64,000 bases of DNA from Lactifluus volemus (lineage: Eukaryota > Basidiomycota > Agaricomycetes > Russulales > Russulaceae), in NCBI GenBank assembly GCA_022376515.1, contig WTXI01000002.1, positions 806,001 to 870,000 of the forward strand. The letters run 5' to 3'. Positions 23,873 to 36,454 of the stretch are shown here, in pieces. The notes under the pieces are model-generated. The model ran no database searches. It saw nothing but the letters and a program-made list of their open reading frames with translations, and had not been told where the DNA came from. The stretch's first letter is position 1; every line of letters begins with the position of its first letter. A program made the translations under genes and the position numbers.

Positions 23873-24679
23873 TTAGAGGAGAGACAGACAAGAGGAGCGA
23901 TATTGACATGTAGACTCAAGTCGTTGTTAATATATAGACAACTAAGAAACGATTTGCACACGGACCGACGGGAAAAGTTCCCATAACCTGATGCCCGATT
24001 ACGATCTTAGTCCACCCCATGATCATCGCTGCCGGTGCCGTGTACGCTGTCAGCTCTTATCGCGGACGAAACAAAAAAAAACATAAACAAAAAACAAAAA
24101 AGAAAAACAACAAAGAGAAGAAACAAAAAAAAAATTAAGCCCTTTTGCGTTCGAAAGGTCCCTCTGAGGTGCGCTTGCCGGTGCGCTTGCCGATCCATAA
24201 TTTCCAGGATAGAATCAGATAATTGATGATCTTCGGCATATGCCGACGGAGATTACATAAGTATACCCAGAAATGACGGCTAGTCGTCGTGTTTAGAACT
24301 GTCGGTGGTACAGCAGCGTCAAATGTGATAGAAGAGTCATATAAAACGAAGTACAACTAGCATAGTGTTGCAATACTAAAATCGATGGGAAGATTCTTTT
24401 TTACACTGTTTGGTACTCGCCTCAATAGACGCCTACGTACAACCACTAGAAATAACAGTTTTAATGACGATGGGACGCGATCTTAGAGACTCACACAGTG
24501 CACGACTCCCTTTTTCCGGCGCACCGGTACAGTGCATTATATCGACGGTGGACGCGGGACGCGGAGCAAGCTTCAAGGTCCGACGGCCTGTCAAAGCTGA
24601 CTTTGATTCTGTTTGTTCCCGGTAAATTGCGGACGCCAAATTCCACTGCTAACAATTGCCAGATTCTCAATACTAAGGA
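23873..24679. other. Divergent intergenic stretch
   Basis: Separates the transporter and the first NACHT gene, which are transcribed away from each other, so both promoters should lie here. It holds an A-rich run (about 24066-24137). Nothing else is recognised. Confidence 0.4.
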
Positions 24680-27600
24680 ATGGAGTTTATCAGTAGTCCG
24701 AAGGTCAACGAAGGTCATCCGAATTTGCTTCCAATCCGGATCACTGGTATGTCTGTTCATGATCGTGCTCTGATAAATACTAAATTCCGCAGTTCTTCGA
24801 GCGCACAGTCTTCCCCGTTTCAAGACCCTCCTTTGGAAAGAAAGGAAATTCTATGCTACTGTCACCTATGGGGAGAGTACATGGCGGACACGATCTGTGC
24901 GGAGCGCGGGGCAGAGCGTGGAATGGAACCAGAGCATCGATGCATTGTGAGAAATCGCGCATTCTTATTCCGATGTGCAACTAAGTCTCCTCCAGTGATG
25001 TACAACCACTCTCTCGAATTGCAATATGTCTTTATGTGGAAAGGACACCAAAGAAAGACTTTCTTGTCGGAAGGCAAGAGATAGACTGTGTACCCCAATG
25101 CGGTTTGTTCATTCCTTATCTTATTCATAAGCCTAGCTGAGCATCATACGTGTAGAACTTGGGGTTGTTCTCAGTAGTGCTGACGGAAATACCATACAGA
25201 CAACGGAGCCGATCACACTCTCCTTAACACTCACTATGTCTGCGAACGCGAATTCCTCCCCGACTGTAGCTGTCAACAACCCGAACTCTGCAACAGTCAA
25301 CCTTGAAAACTCTGTTGCTGAAGGAGATTCTGCTCACCAGCCTGTCCAATACAGCAGTGAGACCATGCAACTCACCACAGTTACTGCGCCTCTATCTCCT
25401 TCATCCCGGGCAGACCTTCCCGTTGGGGGCAGCACGCCCGTGGGACCAGTAGCGGACAGCCACACGGAGATGTCCCGTACCCTCGATTCCGCCGAAGAAG
25501 CTGTGGATGCGATGAAAACTTGGAAGAGTGCGGTTGACGTTGTCAAGCAAGTGATGGACCATGTCGGTCCAATCGTAAAAGTAAGCCTCACATCGGTTTT
25601 GCCTATCCTTCGGTAGACTAACTTTCCCTCTTCAGCTGCTCCCCCATGCAAAGTTAGCGTGGGAACTACTCTCAAAGATTCCCGAGGTGAGTTTCCTTGC
25701 CTTATCGGAGGAATGGAACGTTCATTCTCTTCGTCTCGGCGCCAGACCTTGATACGCCAGTTTCGTCGTGACGACAACGTCAGAGCATTACTCGAAGCGA
25801 TACGAGATGCTTTCGAAATTGCAAAGGAGGCAGAGGTTTTGAAGGATATGGAGCCAGCGTCCACGCAGGCCAAAATCCTGGATGAGATGCTCGAGTGTGT
25901 CTCTGAATGTTCTAAATTTATTATATCTTATGCAAAGGACGTGGAAGTGGGTACGTGGTCTTGACCTCTCAGCAGTCATTGTTATGAACACGTAGCCTAC
26001 AGGGACGCGGGTCTTGAAGAATGTTGTCGGCCAAGTTGATGAAAAGGTCGAACGTTACCGCACCAACCTCGGCCGACTGCGGGAAAATTTTCTGGCCCAT
26101 GTTGCTGTCCTCACCAGGGTTGCTGTGCTAGAAGCTGGTGAGTGATCTTGATGGTCACAGGATTGTCGAGTCGTCAGTCTGACAAAGGGGACACAGAATT
26201 GGACGCGAAAATCCGAGAGTTGCCTCATAAAGGAGGCTGGCGTTTTGGCGATGAAAAGCGCTGTCTTCCCGGCACGCGCGAAGACTTTTTGGACCATATC
26301 ATGAAGTGGGTCGAGAATCCGAAATCTAAACGTGGGCTCGTACTCCTTGGTCAGGCGGGCACGGGAAAGTCCTCGATTGCACACGAAATTGCACGTTACT
26401 TCGACGACAAGTGTCTTGGCTCTTACTTCACTTTTCTGCGGAAAGAAGGTTCGAAAGACGATGCTTACCAGCTCTTCACGACACTTGCGCGCGATCTCTC
26501 CGACCGTCAGTCTACGTTCAAACTCGCCCTCGGAAAGATTATCAAGGATAATTCGTCTCTTCGTGGTAGCCGAGACTATCGTACACTTTTTCAACGGCTC
26601 TTGATCGAACCGCTCAGGAACCTGCCACTTCCTGATCCAATTCTTGTCGTCATCGACGCATTGGATGAGAGTGGAGATGCAATCGGCAAAATCGGATTAC
26701 ATTCATTTCTTGCCCACCATCTTGTCGACCTCCCATCAAATTTCCGTGTATTCGTCACCTCGAGGCCAGAGGATGGCGTCGAACCTGTGTTCTCCAAAGC
26801 CTCATCTGTCGACATACTTTACATGAATGATGCCAAACTAGCTTCCAAGACTGAGCAAGACATTGGCTTGTATATTCAAAAGGAGCTCCCTCCGGATGTA
26901 TTCAAGGACCATGGCGTCAAACTAGCGAAGGCCTCAGAGGGATTGTTCCAGTGGGCAACCGTTACCTGCGGGTTCATAAATAGCCGTGCTAGTCTCGGCC
27001 TTACCATGAATAAGCGCGTACAACGGATTTTGGGGCACTCTCGAGGTCGAAGCGGAGGTCTGTTGGATTCCTTGTACGAAGAAGTCCTCAAGGAGTACTT
27101 CAAAAACGATGAAGCACAGGCGTTATTTCGGTCTATCATGGGTCAACTTTTTGCTGCGATCGAGCCCCTCTCCATTGAATCGTTGATCGTTCTGCGACGA
27201 CATGCACCCGTTGATGATCCCGAGGATTCTGATCCAGTTCCTGTTCTTGAAATTCTCGGTCACCTCGGCTCGCTGCTGAGTAACGTCACTTCATCTGACC
27301 AGACGCGCCCCATCATCCCTCTTCACACGTCATTCCGTGACTTTCTGACCAATAGGACGAACAATGTGTTTTATGTGGACCTTCAAGATGCTCATCATCG
27401 ATTAACACATTCCTGCCTTGGCCTCATGCTGAATGATCTCAAATTCAATATTTGCCAACTCGAGTCGTCATATCTTGCGAACAGCGATGTCCCGGACATT
27501 GACTCTCGAATCTCCAAATACATTTCATCGGGCCTATCGTATGCTTGTGTTTTCTGGGGCAATCATCTAGAACATGTTGCCTTCGAGCACGACCTCTTCG

Positions 27601-30030
27601 CGGAACTTAAATCGCTGTTTGAGACGAAATTTCTATTTTTGTTGGAAGTGCTTAGCCTGACGAGTAGAGTGCGCCTCGCTTTACCGGCATTGTCATCTCT
27701 GTTGAAATGGTTGCAACCAAAGGTATGTTCGCCTCATAATGACAATAAGTATTCACGTTTACGTGAAATTGTTATAGCATTCACAGACGGAGGTGAAGGA
27801 TTTGTTGGCATTGCTTCATGATGCATTTGCGTTTGTACGGCATTTCGGAATGGCGGTGGTAAAGAGCGCTCCGCATATCTATATTTCTGCGCTCCCTTTT
27901 GGGCCACGCTCTTCGCACATTCTCAACCAATATCTTCCCCAATTCCCTCACACGTTGTCCCTGGAACGTGGGAAGTTACCCTATTGGCCTGCTCTGGAGA
28001 TGACGATTGAGGGACATGACGATCCGGTCGTCTCTGTTGTGTTCTCGCCCGATGGGCAGCGCATCGCATCAGCCTCATGGGATTGCACGATCCGCGTGTG
28101 GGATGCCGCAACAGGAGAGCTCGTAGCGGGCCCATTTATAGGACACACCAATTTGGTCAACTTTATTGCATTCTCTCCAGATGGGCAACGCATCGCATCG
28201 GCCTCAGACGATGACTCAATCCGCATTTGGGATGCCGCAACAGGAGCGCTTGTAAAGGTCCTTTTTACTGGGAAAACCTCGGGTCATCCGGTCAAATCTT
28301 TTGCATTCTCGCTAGACGGACAACGCATCACATCAACCTCGGCCGATCATACGATTTGTGTGTGGGATGCGGCAACAGGAGAGGTCATAGCTGGCCCATT
28401 TACTACACGCACCAATTCGCCCTTTTTTGGTTCCTTTTTTGGTGCATTCTCGCCTGGGGGGGAACGAATCGCATGCGCTTCGGACGACTACATGATTCAG
28501 GTCTTGGATGCCACGACTGGAGAGGTCGTAGCGGGCCCATTTAATAGCCCCACAAGTTTGGACCGTTGTATTGCATTCTCGCCTGACGGGCGGCACATCG
28601 CATCAGCCTCGATGGATAGTGCGATTCGCGTGTTGGATGCCGCAACAGGAGAGGTCGTAGCGGGACCATTTACTGGACATAATGATATTGTCTGTTCTGT
28701 TGCATTTTCACCAGATGGTCAACGGATCGCATCGGGCTCAAGCGATTGCATGATTTGTGTGTGGGATGCTGCAACAGGAGAGGTCGTAGCAGGCCCATTT
28801 ATTGGACACACCCTTCCTGTCAATTCCGTTGTATTCTCGCCAGATGGGCAGCGCATCGCATCTGCCTCGGCCGATAAAACGATCCGCGTGTGGGATGCAA
28901 AGGTCGTAGCAGGACCATTTAATGGACACAGACACATAAATTGGGTCAATTCCGTTGCGTTCTCACCAGATGGGCAGTACATCGCATCAGCCTCGGACGA
29001 TTATTTTATTCACCTGTGGGATGCCGCAACAGGAGAGATCGCAGCGAGCCCATTTACTGAACACACCCTTCCTGTCAATTCTATTGCATTCTCGCCCGAC
29101 GGGCAGCGCATCGCTTCGGCCTCATGGGATCGCACGATTCGTGTATGGAATGCCGCGACAGGAGTGGTTGTAGCGGGCCCATTTACTGGACACACCGACG
29201 TCGTCAACTCTGTTGCGTTCTCACCTGATGGGCAGCACATCGCATCGGCTTCACACGATCACACGATTCGTGTGTGGGATGCAACAACAGGAGAGATCGC
29301 AGCGGGCCCATTTACTGGCCACACCTCTTCTGTCGAGTCTGTTGCATTCTCCTCTGACGGGTTGCACATCGCATCGGCCTCGACCGATGGCACGATTCGC
29401 GTGTGGGATGCAACAGGAGAGATCGCAGCGAGTCCATTTACTGGACACACAGACTGTGTTGCATTCTCACCTGACGGGCAGCGTATCGCATCGGCCTCAT
29501 GGGATCACACGATTCGCGTTTGGGATGCCGCAACAGGAGAGACCACTGTGGGGCCTCTCACCGGCCACACCGATTTGGTCAAATGTGTTGCATTCTCTCC
29601 AGACGGTCAGCACATCGCATCGGCCTCGCGTGATCGCACAATTCGCATGTGGGATGCCGCAACAGGCGAGGTCATAGCAGGCCCATTTACTGGACACACC
29701 TCTGAGGTCACCTCTCTTGCATTCTCGCCGGACGGGCAGCACATTGTCTCTGCCTCGAGCGATGGCGCGATTCGTATGGAGAAGGTCGTAACAGAAGACA
29801 TTGAAAATATTCATTTTATGGACCATTCCCGCTCCTGGCTCAATAGTGATGGTTGGATATGTGGGAAAGGCGGAGAACTTCTTTTATGGATTCCAGCGCT
29901 TCGCCGGGCATGTCTTCATAGATCTAGCACCATCTGGACTGCAGGTCAACAAGAGACCCGGCTGGACTTTTCAAAGTTTGTGCATGGATCAAATTGGGCT
30001 ACAGTATATGATAACCGTTTATCCAAGTAG
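24680..30030 (+). CDS. C2-NACHT-WD40 NLR-like STAND protein 1
   Basis: I join ten exons: 24680-24746, 24793-24946, 24996-25102, 25156-25580, 25636-25686, 25746-25950, 26003-26137, 26197-27722 and 27778-30030, plus their short introns, giving 1640 residues in frame. The N-terminus (about 18-130) is C2-like: [56 protein letters not shown] helical linker follows ([18 protein letters not shown]). NACHT has Walker [14 protein letters not shown] at about residue 433 and Walker [12 protein letters not shown] at about 531. From about 967 to 1561 there are 14 WD repeats, then an 80-residue tail. Such proteins are NLR-like signalling ATPases; in fungi relatives control allorecognition and probably sensing of other organisms. 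The WD repeats are the presumed ligand-binding part. Cellular location is not apparent. A paralogue lies 24 kb downstream. Confidence 0.85.
28009..29790 (+). repeat. Array of 14 near-identical WD40 repeat units
   Basis: Units of about 126-129 bases repeat the pattern GH-(x)[14 protein letters not shown](x)[13 protein letters not shown](x)-AGPFTG. Most sequence is shared, and differences cluster at the few residues after GHT and before the TIRVWD strand. Unit 4 has a divergent insertion ([16 protein letters not shown]), and the linkers before units 8, 12 and 13 are shortened. Fourteen units would make two seven-bladed propellers. Confidence 0.85.
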
Positions 30031-30461
30031 AATCAGTTACCTTGTGTTGCTAAACGAAAGTTACGCGTATTGTACCCGGCTGGACAGCGACCCGGAGATA
30101 ATAACAAGCCAATCAGAACCATGTTTCAGTAGGAGTATAAAAATGCGATCTTGCACATTGGCCGGATTTTGCGAATGCTTCCTCTCTGTCCAATTATTGT
30201 TCCACCTCGAAACAAGATCTTTGTTACCTTCCCTCACCGGTCATGTGAACCGTGACATACCAAAGCCGTCAATGAACGATACCAGCAAAGCTTCTTGCTA
30301 CATCAGATGGACTACTAAGGATGTACAGTGAATTTATATGCGATATAATACATGTGATGTGAAGTACGGAGTCTTGCACAGCGAATGGGACACAACTTGT
30401 GTCTGACATGACAAAGTAGTGTACGTGAATCGTCCGATTGTCCGAGGGCCCGATGCCGGGG
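30031..30461. other. Intergenic stretch between convergent genes
   Basis: 3' flank of the NACHT gene and of the phosphatase gene. The first bases (ggctggacag at about 30080) resemble the 3' flank of the paralogue near 59570. No gene is recognised. Confidence 0.4.
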
Positions 30462-33400
30462 TTATGGGCCATACTCGCCTTCCATAGCGAGAAGTGGGAT
30501 CTGAACGTACGCGAGCGAGATGTCGTCCAAATAACTAGTCGGTTCTACGTTCCCGGAGAGAAAGCTGACCACCTTTTCGTAAACTTCCAGATCGCCAGGA
30601 CCTGGCCCCGACTCGTCGTCGTCCATGAGACCTTGAGTTTGGTCAATATATCTAAGCAACGCGGGGGGGAGTCTGGGTGAGCAAAGCATATTCAAAGTAG
30701 AAGAATGAGCTGTGTGCTAACCTTTGATATTCCCCTTCTTCCTCCTCAGAGACGAACGGGGCCAGATGTCGCGTTGCCATGACGCGAGTATCGGTCGGGT
30801 CGAGACGCTCCGTCTCGTGCGGGACGTCTGGTGCACCAGACCGCGCGGTAGTCTGGCGATCTTGGTGTACCGGAGCGGGTTGCGAGCCCATCCACTTCCG
30901 GACACCGTCGATAAGTCTGCGGGATGAGTGGGGTAAGAGACGAGAGTGGTCCTCGAGAAAAACAACAAGTATTAGACGGACCGTGTGCGATTCCTCAACG
31001 CTTTATCGTGAGGATAAAAGGGACTTTGATTGATATCCTTGAACGTTTTTCTGCATGTGCCTTGGTCAGCGTGACACAGAGCAGGTAAGGCATGCTACTT
31101 GCCCAGGCAGCTTCAACGTGCTGTTCATCGAGTACGCAAAGTGTTTCCCGAGCGAGGTGAACAGTAATGGGCGATAATACCCCATCCAAAAGTCGCTAGA
31201 GCGCTCGACAAAGTCGTTGATACCTTCTTGACAAGCCTCGAGTGTGTAAGGTGAGTTGAGGTGCTCGTCTCGGAACCATTGGTGATAACCCGAACGCTTT
31301 GGGCTCAACAAGGTCGTGTCAGACTGCACACCAAGGAAGAGATCAATGGCAGTTTGCTTGTCCGCATCTAGAAAACGGTTTGATCGTTAATATAAGCAAG
31401 GCAGCAAATCCCAGTGGTTTTCTCGCCTAGCAAAGAGTTTGTGTAGAATCGTCGAAAGTTCTCGATAATGTCTCGCGAATGACTGTTCCAATGTGGCATA
31501 CGCCGATATGTCTCTACACGATTAACAAGCGCACTACCCGTATATTGCAAGGCCAAGGCTACAAACAGACCTCAGCTGTGACTCAGAGGTGTTGGGGAGA
31601 GAAGATAACATACTGTCGCCATGATCATGGTACATCTCCGTGAGCATGTTAACCGCGTCCGAGTCAAATGCTAGGTTCGGATTGTCCACAACCCCAAGCG
31701 CATATAGTTGGTGTCCCAGAGCGCGCTTTCCAAACACAAACTGGGCAGCATTTGTGCGGTCGAGACAATCCACGCAATTGGTCCTGCAAATACCGTTCTG
31801 AAGCAACATCTTGCTGCGCCAAACGGGGCTGTTGTCCTATCAGGACACGCCATAGCCAGAAAGCACGTGAAAGGAGGCATTCACCTCGCTCGATTATATA
31901 AGAAGTGGGAATATGGCTCCGGGCCAGAGTGGAAGAAACCGGTTATCTGGATGGATTCCTCCGCCAGGTCTTCCAGATAGCTAATTACGTCCTGCGTCTT
32001 CCTGTCACACACGCTTGCGGTTTAACCGAGTGTTAAGTAAGAGGGATGGCGGGAACGTACTCCTTGTATGCGCGTGACATGTCCCACGCGTGGTATATCA
32101 TCCTTTTACCCTCGGGAAGAAATTGGTTCAGAAAGTTGACGCAATGCGTATACTCGTCCAGTAGCTTGGACTCCCTTGGCTGTGCCTCGCGTTTCTTGAT
32201 CAAGTTCAGTATCATTATAGGAGCCCCGTACCGCGAAAAGAGGTCGTCAAAATGTCTCGCAGCAGCAGTAAAGAATGGATCGACGACGCTGACTAAAAAT
32301 GTACTGGCTCAATTAGATGCCTTTTGCTCTAAACGGCCATCATAGACGCACGCACTTTCAATGGGAGGTCGTGGTGTCATGTTGTTCTGTTCTTGCACCC
32401 AGTAAATCGGGATGCTTCCGCGATACTATAAACGACAAAAGGTAATGAATGATTGTCCTCGATCGCCTGGTTCTTCGCCTTACTTACCTGAACATAACTT
32501 GTGTAGCGTGGATTCGGGCGCCTGGGGGAGTCATCACCGGAATATCTTTGCTGGGGATAGTAAAATGGGGTAGTCAAAGCCTCCGACACGATTTGTTCCG
32601 TCTCGACCTCGTTGGCGACGTTACCCTTATAAATCAATCTTAGTCAGAGAAGATAAGCCAACTGAGATACAATAGCAATGAATTAACCTCCTCGTTAACG
32701 CCTCGCTTCAGGTACCTTGCGCCCGCATAATGGCGCGAACGCCGCGCTATTAATGTTACGTAGATAACACGGCCCAGCACGGTCAACTCTATATACGTCA
32801 CGATCAGTCTGGATGACAAGTGCGTGAAAGAGGGTACCACGAACTCGCTTGATCGACGTGACCATGTATGAGAGGGAGGACCCAATGCGCCTTGGGTGGA
32901 TCCTTTTCTACATTCTCAAACGCGGCTGAAAACAGATGGTAATTCCAGGCGAAGCGACTGGTAAATGGCCACGGTCCAGGGTTGGATTGATTGCGAGAAG
33001 TAGCGTTGCTTTGAAGCGTGGACGTAAGGTCATAAGTATAGCTACGAACCCACAACTCTGATTAGAAAGGCGCCTTCCCAGAAAGTAACTTTGAACAGGA
33101 AGGGAGGGATTAGCCACCACGCACCTAAAATAAAAGTTCTTCGTCATGTCCACCTGTTTGAAGATTCCCATGAGGCGCTGCTCTTCGCTCGGTTTCTCAA
33201 TCTTATGACTCGACGGTATGGTGAGCACTTCCGTCTCCTCGCAGTGATAGACGTAGTGACCGCCTAGAAGGGCGACTGGCGATCGCTTGGTGATGAGTAT
33301 CATGTACCATCCCGCAGTGAATCGCACGAAACCTACAACACCGAGCCAACGATACGCTGTGAGTCGGAGCGAATCCGCGAAACCAAAAAAAAAAAAAGAA

Positions 33401-34219
33401 CGTACCGATGAGACCAAAAAAGACCTTGGGTTTTCCCAGCCCACCTGAGGCTTTGTTCCCATCTTCGAGCATCTTGAGCATGGCGGTCATCTGCCGACCG
33501 GTATAGACCGCCTCGTCCTCGATGACCACGAGCTCATCCTGCGAAGTCCGGTCGATCTTGATGATCCGATGGAGCGAGTCAGACGTGTTGGACGCCACGA
33601 CGTATAACCGCGATCGGTTCTCATACAATAAGAACTTGTTGTACGCCATACTCGTCGTTCCACCATTGGCACCACCACCACTACCACTGCCTGCGCCGCC
33701 TGCAGCAGAGTGTACCGAGGGTCCGGAAGACTGTGGCAAGTGATGGTGTTGGTGTTGGTGTTGTTGCACAAACGAAGACGGACCAGACGCAGAAGATTTA
33801 GGGCGCTTAGGAGGAAAGGGACTACTGCAGGTGGTGCCAGTACCGGTGGTAATCTCTTTGGTCGTCGTACTACTACTGTTCATGGGTGGTGGAGTAGCAA
33901 CGATTTGATCGGAGACATCGATACCCGCATTCGCATGAGGCAGCAGCGGGTGCTGTTGATCCACGCGATCTGCTGCTGTCGATTTCGGACTCGGAGGACT
34001 CGGGTGACCGGACCCGTCCGCAGCTTTCTGTTGTTGTTGCTGCGATTGCGGTTGCGGCGCGGTTGCGACTGCGACTGTTGCGGCTGCGCCGTCACTTAAA
34101 GATGCGGGGGAAGACGAAGTGTCCGAAGTGTCGGGCAATAGGGACAGAGAAGTGTCGTTGTATTGGTGCCTCGAAGGAGGGAGTAGTGGCGGGCCTGGAC
34201 CATCTGGGACCATGACCAC
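30462..34219 (-). CDS. FIG4: FIG4-type SAC-domain phosphoinositide phosphatase
   Basis: FIG4 removes the 5-phosphate of PtdIns(3,5)P2 at the vacuole or endosome and also scaffolds the Fab1/PIKfyve complex. The start MVMVPDGPG at 34219 begins a low-complexity stretch of about 190 residues rich in Ser, Thr, Gln, His and Gly, longer than I would expect. The SAC domain follows: [56 protein letters not shown] then [11 protein letters not shown], and the catalytic CX5R-T motif in [16 protein letters not shown] (about 31747-31795). After it come [14 protein letters not shown] and FFRDEH-type C-terminal segments. The protein ends AMEGEYGP. Introns are short and numerous; the junction at about 31560-31610 keeps frame. 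The catalytic Cys and Arg are present, so activity is expected. Confidence 0.88.
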
Positions 34220-35453
34220 ACACGCACCTCAAAAATGTGTTTATGCGTCGATTGTTGGTCGAGCCGAGTCTCCACTCATCACGTGCATAGATTATGGAAA
34301 AATAAAAAAAGCAGAGACAAAATAAAACAAAACAAAACAAGTCATGTCATCCCCTTCCGAATCCATCCATCGGAAATTCAGAACCCGGAAAAACAGAAAA
34401 CTTTACTTTCTTCCCTTAAGTCCCCGTACCCTTTTCTGTACTAGGGACCCAGAATGTCATGTAAAAGAATAGGAACACCCTCTTTTAAAAAAATCAGAGA
34501 TGTGATGGGAACGAGGCTGGCCCCCCGACCTGTGGGTTTTGAAATCACCGATCCGATTACAAGTATACCCTTAACATGCATGGACTGTTATTTGGCGCAC
34601 GGACATAACCTTAGTCTAACCAAGACCATGCAGGTAACAACAGTAGAGCTCGATCAACAGTTCTTAGCTCACCTTTACTTGGCATCCGAGTACCGAGTAT
34701 CCACCATGAAAAAGGACCAACTCGCTCTCTCTCGCCTCTCCCATTTATCTATCTCGGACAATTCCGCCCATCCCCGCTTATTAGCGCGCGCTCCAACGCG
34801 AACAAGGGGCCTTTAAGATCCGACTTTAACACCAGACCAGAAGCCCAACGGAGGCTGTGAGTTTCATTTGAACTGCTGACCACAGTTCCCCTTTTCTCTC
34901 TCCACCCTTGCCTAGTAAAAGGAAACGCCACTGGATTCGCGGGGCCAAAGCGGGTTCCAAGCAACAATTTGCCGGGGCCAAGGAGCGCTTTCTCGGGAGC
35001 ATAAACGTGCAAGTTCTAATATATCCATAAGTAATCATACTATCTCATGGCACCATGTCTGGTCCCCCGCTTGCCAATACAGCAGCACGGCACCAGGGCA
35101 CACCTGTGGCTAGACGATCGATCGCAGTTATCTTTTTTTTTTGCCTTTCCCACACCACTCCCGACCCCCCCAAAATCCAAATAAACTTCGCTAAAAGCGA
35201 TAGGAAAGTTAGGAAAAAGGGGTTAAGCACAGGAAAAAACAAACAAACCGACATGCATGCCTCCACAGCGCTCAGGCGGAATGACGGGCGTTCTCATGTC
35301 AATTTCGCACATACAGTCAAACACACGCTGTACATGCATAACGGCAACCCTCGGGTCCGGCGCGCTCTGTCACTCCGTCAAACGAATCTTGCCTAGTCCC
35401 ATAAACGCCACAGATGTTTGCTTTTTTTGCCAATTGTTTTTTTTTGTTCGTGA
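34220..35453. other. Gene-free stretch
   Basis: 5' side of the phosphatase gene and 3' side of the PIG-Y-like gene. Short open frames only, with several A- and T-runs. I see no gene or RNA. Confidence 0.45.
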
Positions 35454-35720
35454 TTAGGAGTTGCGAAAGAATTGCCAACCGACCCAGTTGGCGATCACGA
35501 AATAAGCGCAAACGGGTATGGAGAAGAGGCTGAGGTACTTGTAATGCGTGTCGCGCGCGAGGGCGTCTAGAACCTTGATTGTCGTGGATGGGTTCCCGGC
35601 GCGAACCGGCAGGAGAGCGCTGAAAAGGATGGCGTGCGTGCCTATCGCCAACAGCAGCGCGGAGGCGACGAGAAATATATAGCCAATGTGTGGAGCCGGG
35701 GGAGACACGGCTAGTTTCAT
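35454..35720 (-). CDS. PIG-Y-like subunit of the GPI-GlcNAc transferase
   Basis: A single-exon 88-residue protein with two hydrophobic helices: IGYIFLVASALLLAIGTHAILFS near the start and LFSIPVCAYFVIANWVGWQFF at the end. The short length, two-helix layout and C-terminal pattern YKYLSLFSIPV...NWVGWQFFRN match PIG-Y (Eri1 in yeast). PIG-Y is a small ER membrane subunit of the complex that adds GlcNAc to phosphatidylinositol in the first step of GPI-anchor synthesis. The likely partner is PIG-A. Nothing else in the window belongs to this pathway. Identification rests on a weak, short pattern, but the family is normally recognised in just this way. Confidence 0.65.
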   Translation of the reverse strand: MKLAVSPPAPHIGYIFLVASALLLAIGTHAILFSALLPVRAGNPSTTIKVLDALARDTHYKYLSLFSIPVCAYFVIANWVGWQFFRNS

Positions 35721-36454
35721 AGAGAGTGTGAGTTGTAAGTCGAGGGCAGGGAAAGGGTTTAGGGTTTAGGAGCCCTGGGGAGACGGGCAAGGGAAAAAGA
35801 AGACAGGATGTGTGAGAAAAAGATCGGAGGAGGGATTCCGGATGGCTGTTCAGAGCCATGCTGCAATGGCACCTGATCATGATAAGATCTATCCCACGAC
35901 AATCTAGAACAACGAAAATCCCGCGATTGTCCTTCACACATAGTTCGATCATACATGTGCTATTCGAATCCAACTCGTTTTATATATCGCACATTGTAAA
36001 TAACTACTTACTTTACACATTCACGCCTCATGGAAAAAATCATCTTTGTGAAAAGCCGCCCAAATACAAAAAAGAAAACACAAAGAAAAAGAAAAAAAAC
36101 CAAGGGCGGTATAGAGTATACATCTTCAAGACGTCAACCTAGTAGTACAATGCGACCGTACAGTTGGGGAGGGAAGAACTTGATCGGATGACGAGAGACA
36201 TTTACAAAATGAAGATGCAAGACATAGGGCGCAACGGCGACATGAACGTGGGACGTGTGCGGACACAGACGAGGAACGATAGTGATGGTACATGTATAGC
36301 AAGCAAGGTCCACAGATATCCGGTAGCAACCAAAAACAAAATGAGGGGCTATGAGCCGTAGCATCATCATCACGACATAAACGGTAGGGAGAGAGAGCAA
36401 CAAAAGAGAAGAGCGTGTGTTCGTCAAGATAACAGTCGTCAGGAGGGTACATTA
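35721..36454. other. Intergenic stretch
   Basis: 5' side of the PIG-Y-like gene and 3' side of the next minus-strand gene. No gene recognised. Confidence 0.45.

Noticed and set aside
24936..25000. Stop codons in the C2-like exons of both NACHT genes.
   Set aside because: They fall inside short introns (24947-24995 and the matching position near 54470-54520). Splicing gives a continuous C2-like domain in both.
28000..29800. Long open frames on the opposite strand of the WD40 arrays, rich in Cys/Pro/Asn (pattern [11 protein letters not shown]).
   Set aside because: They are repeats of the reverse complement of the WD40 unit and follow its period. The same occurs at 57680-59170. No independent coding evidence.
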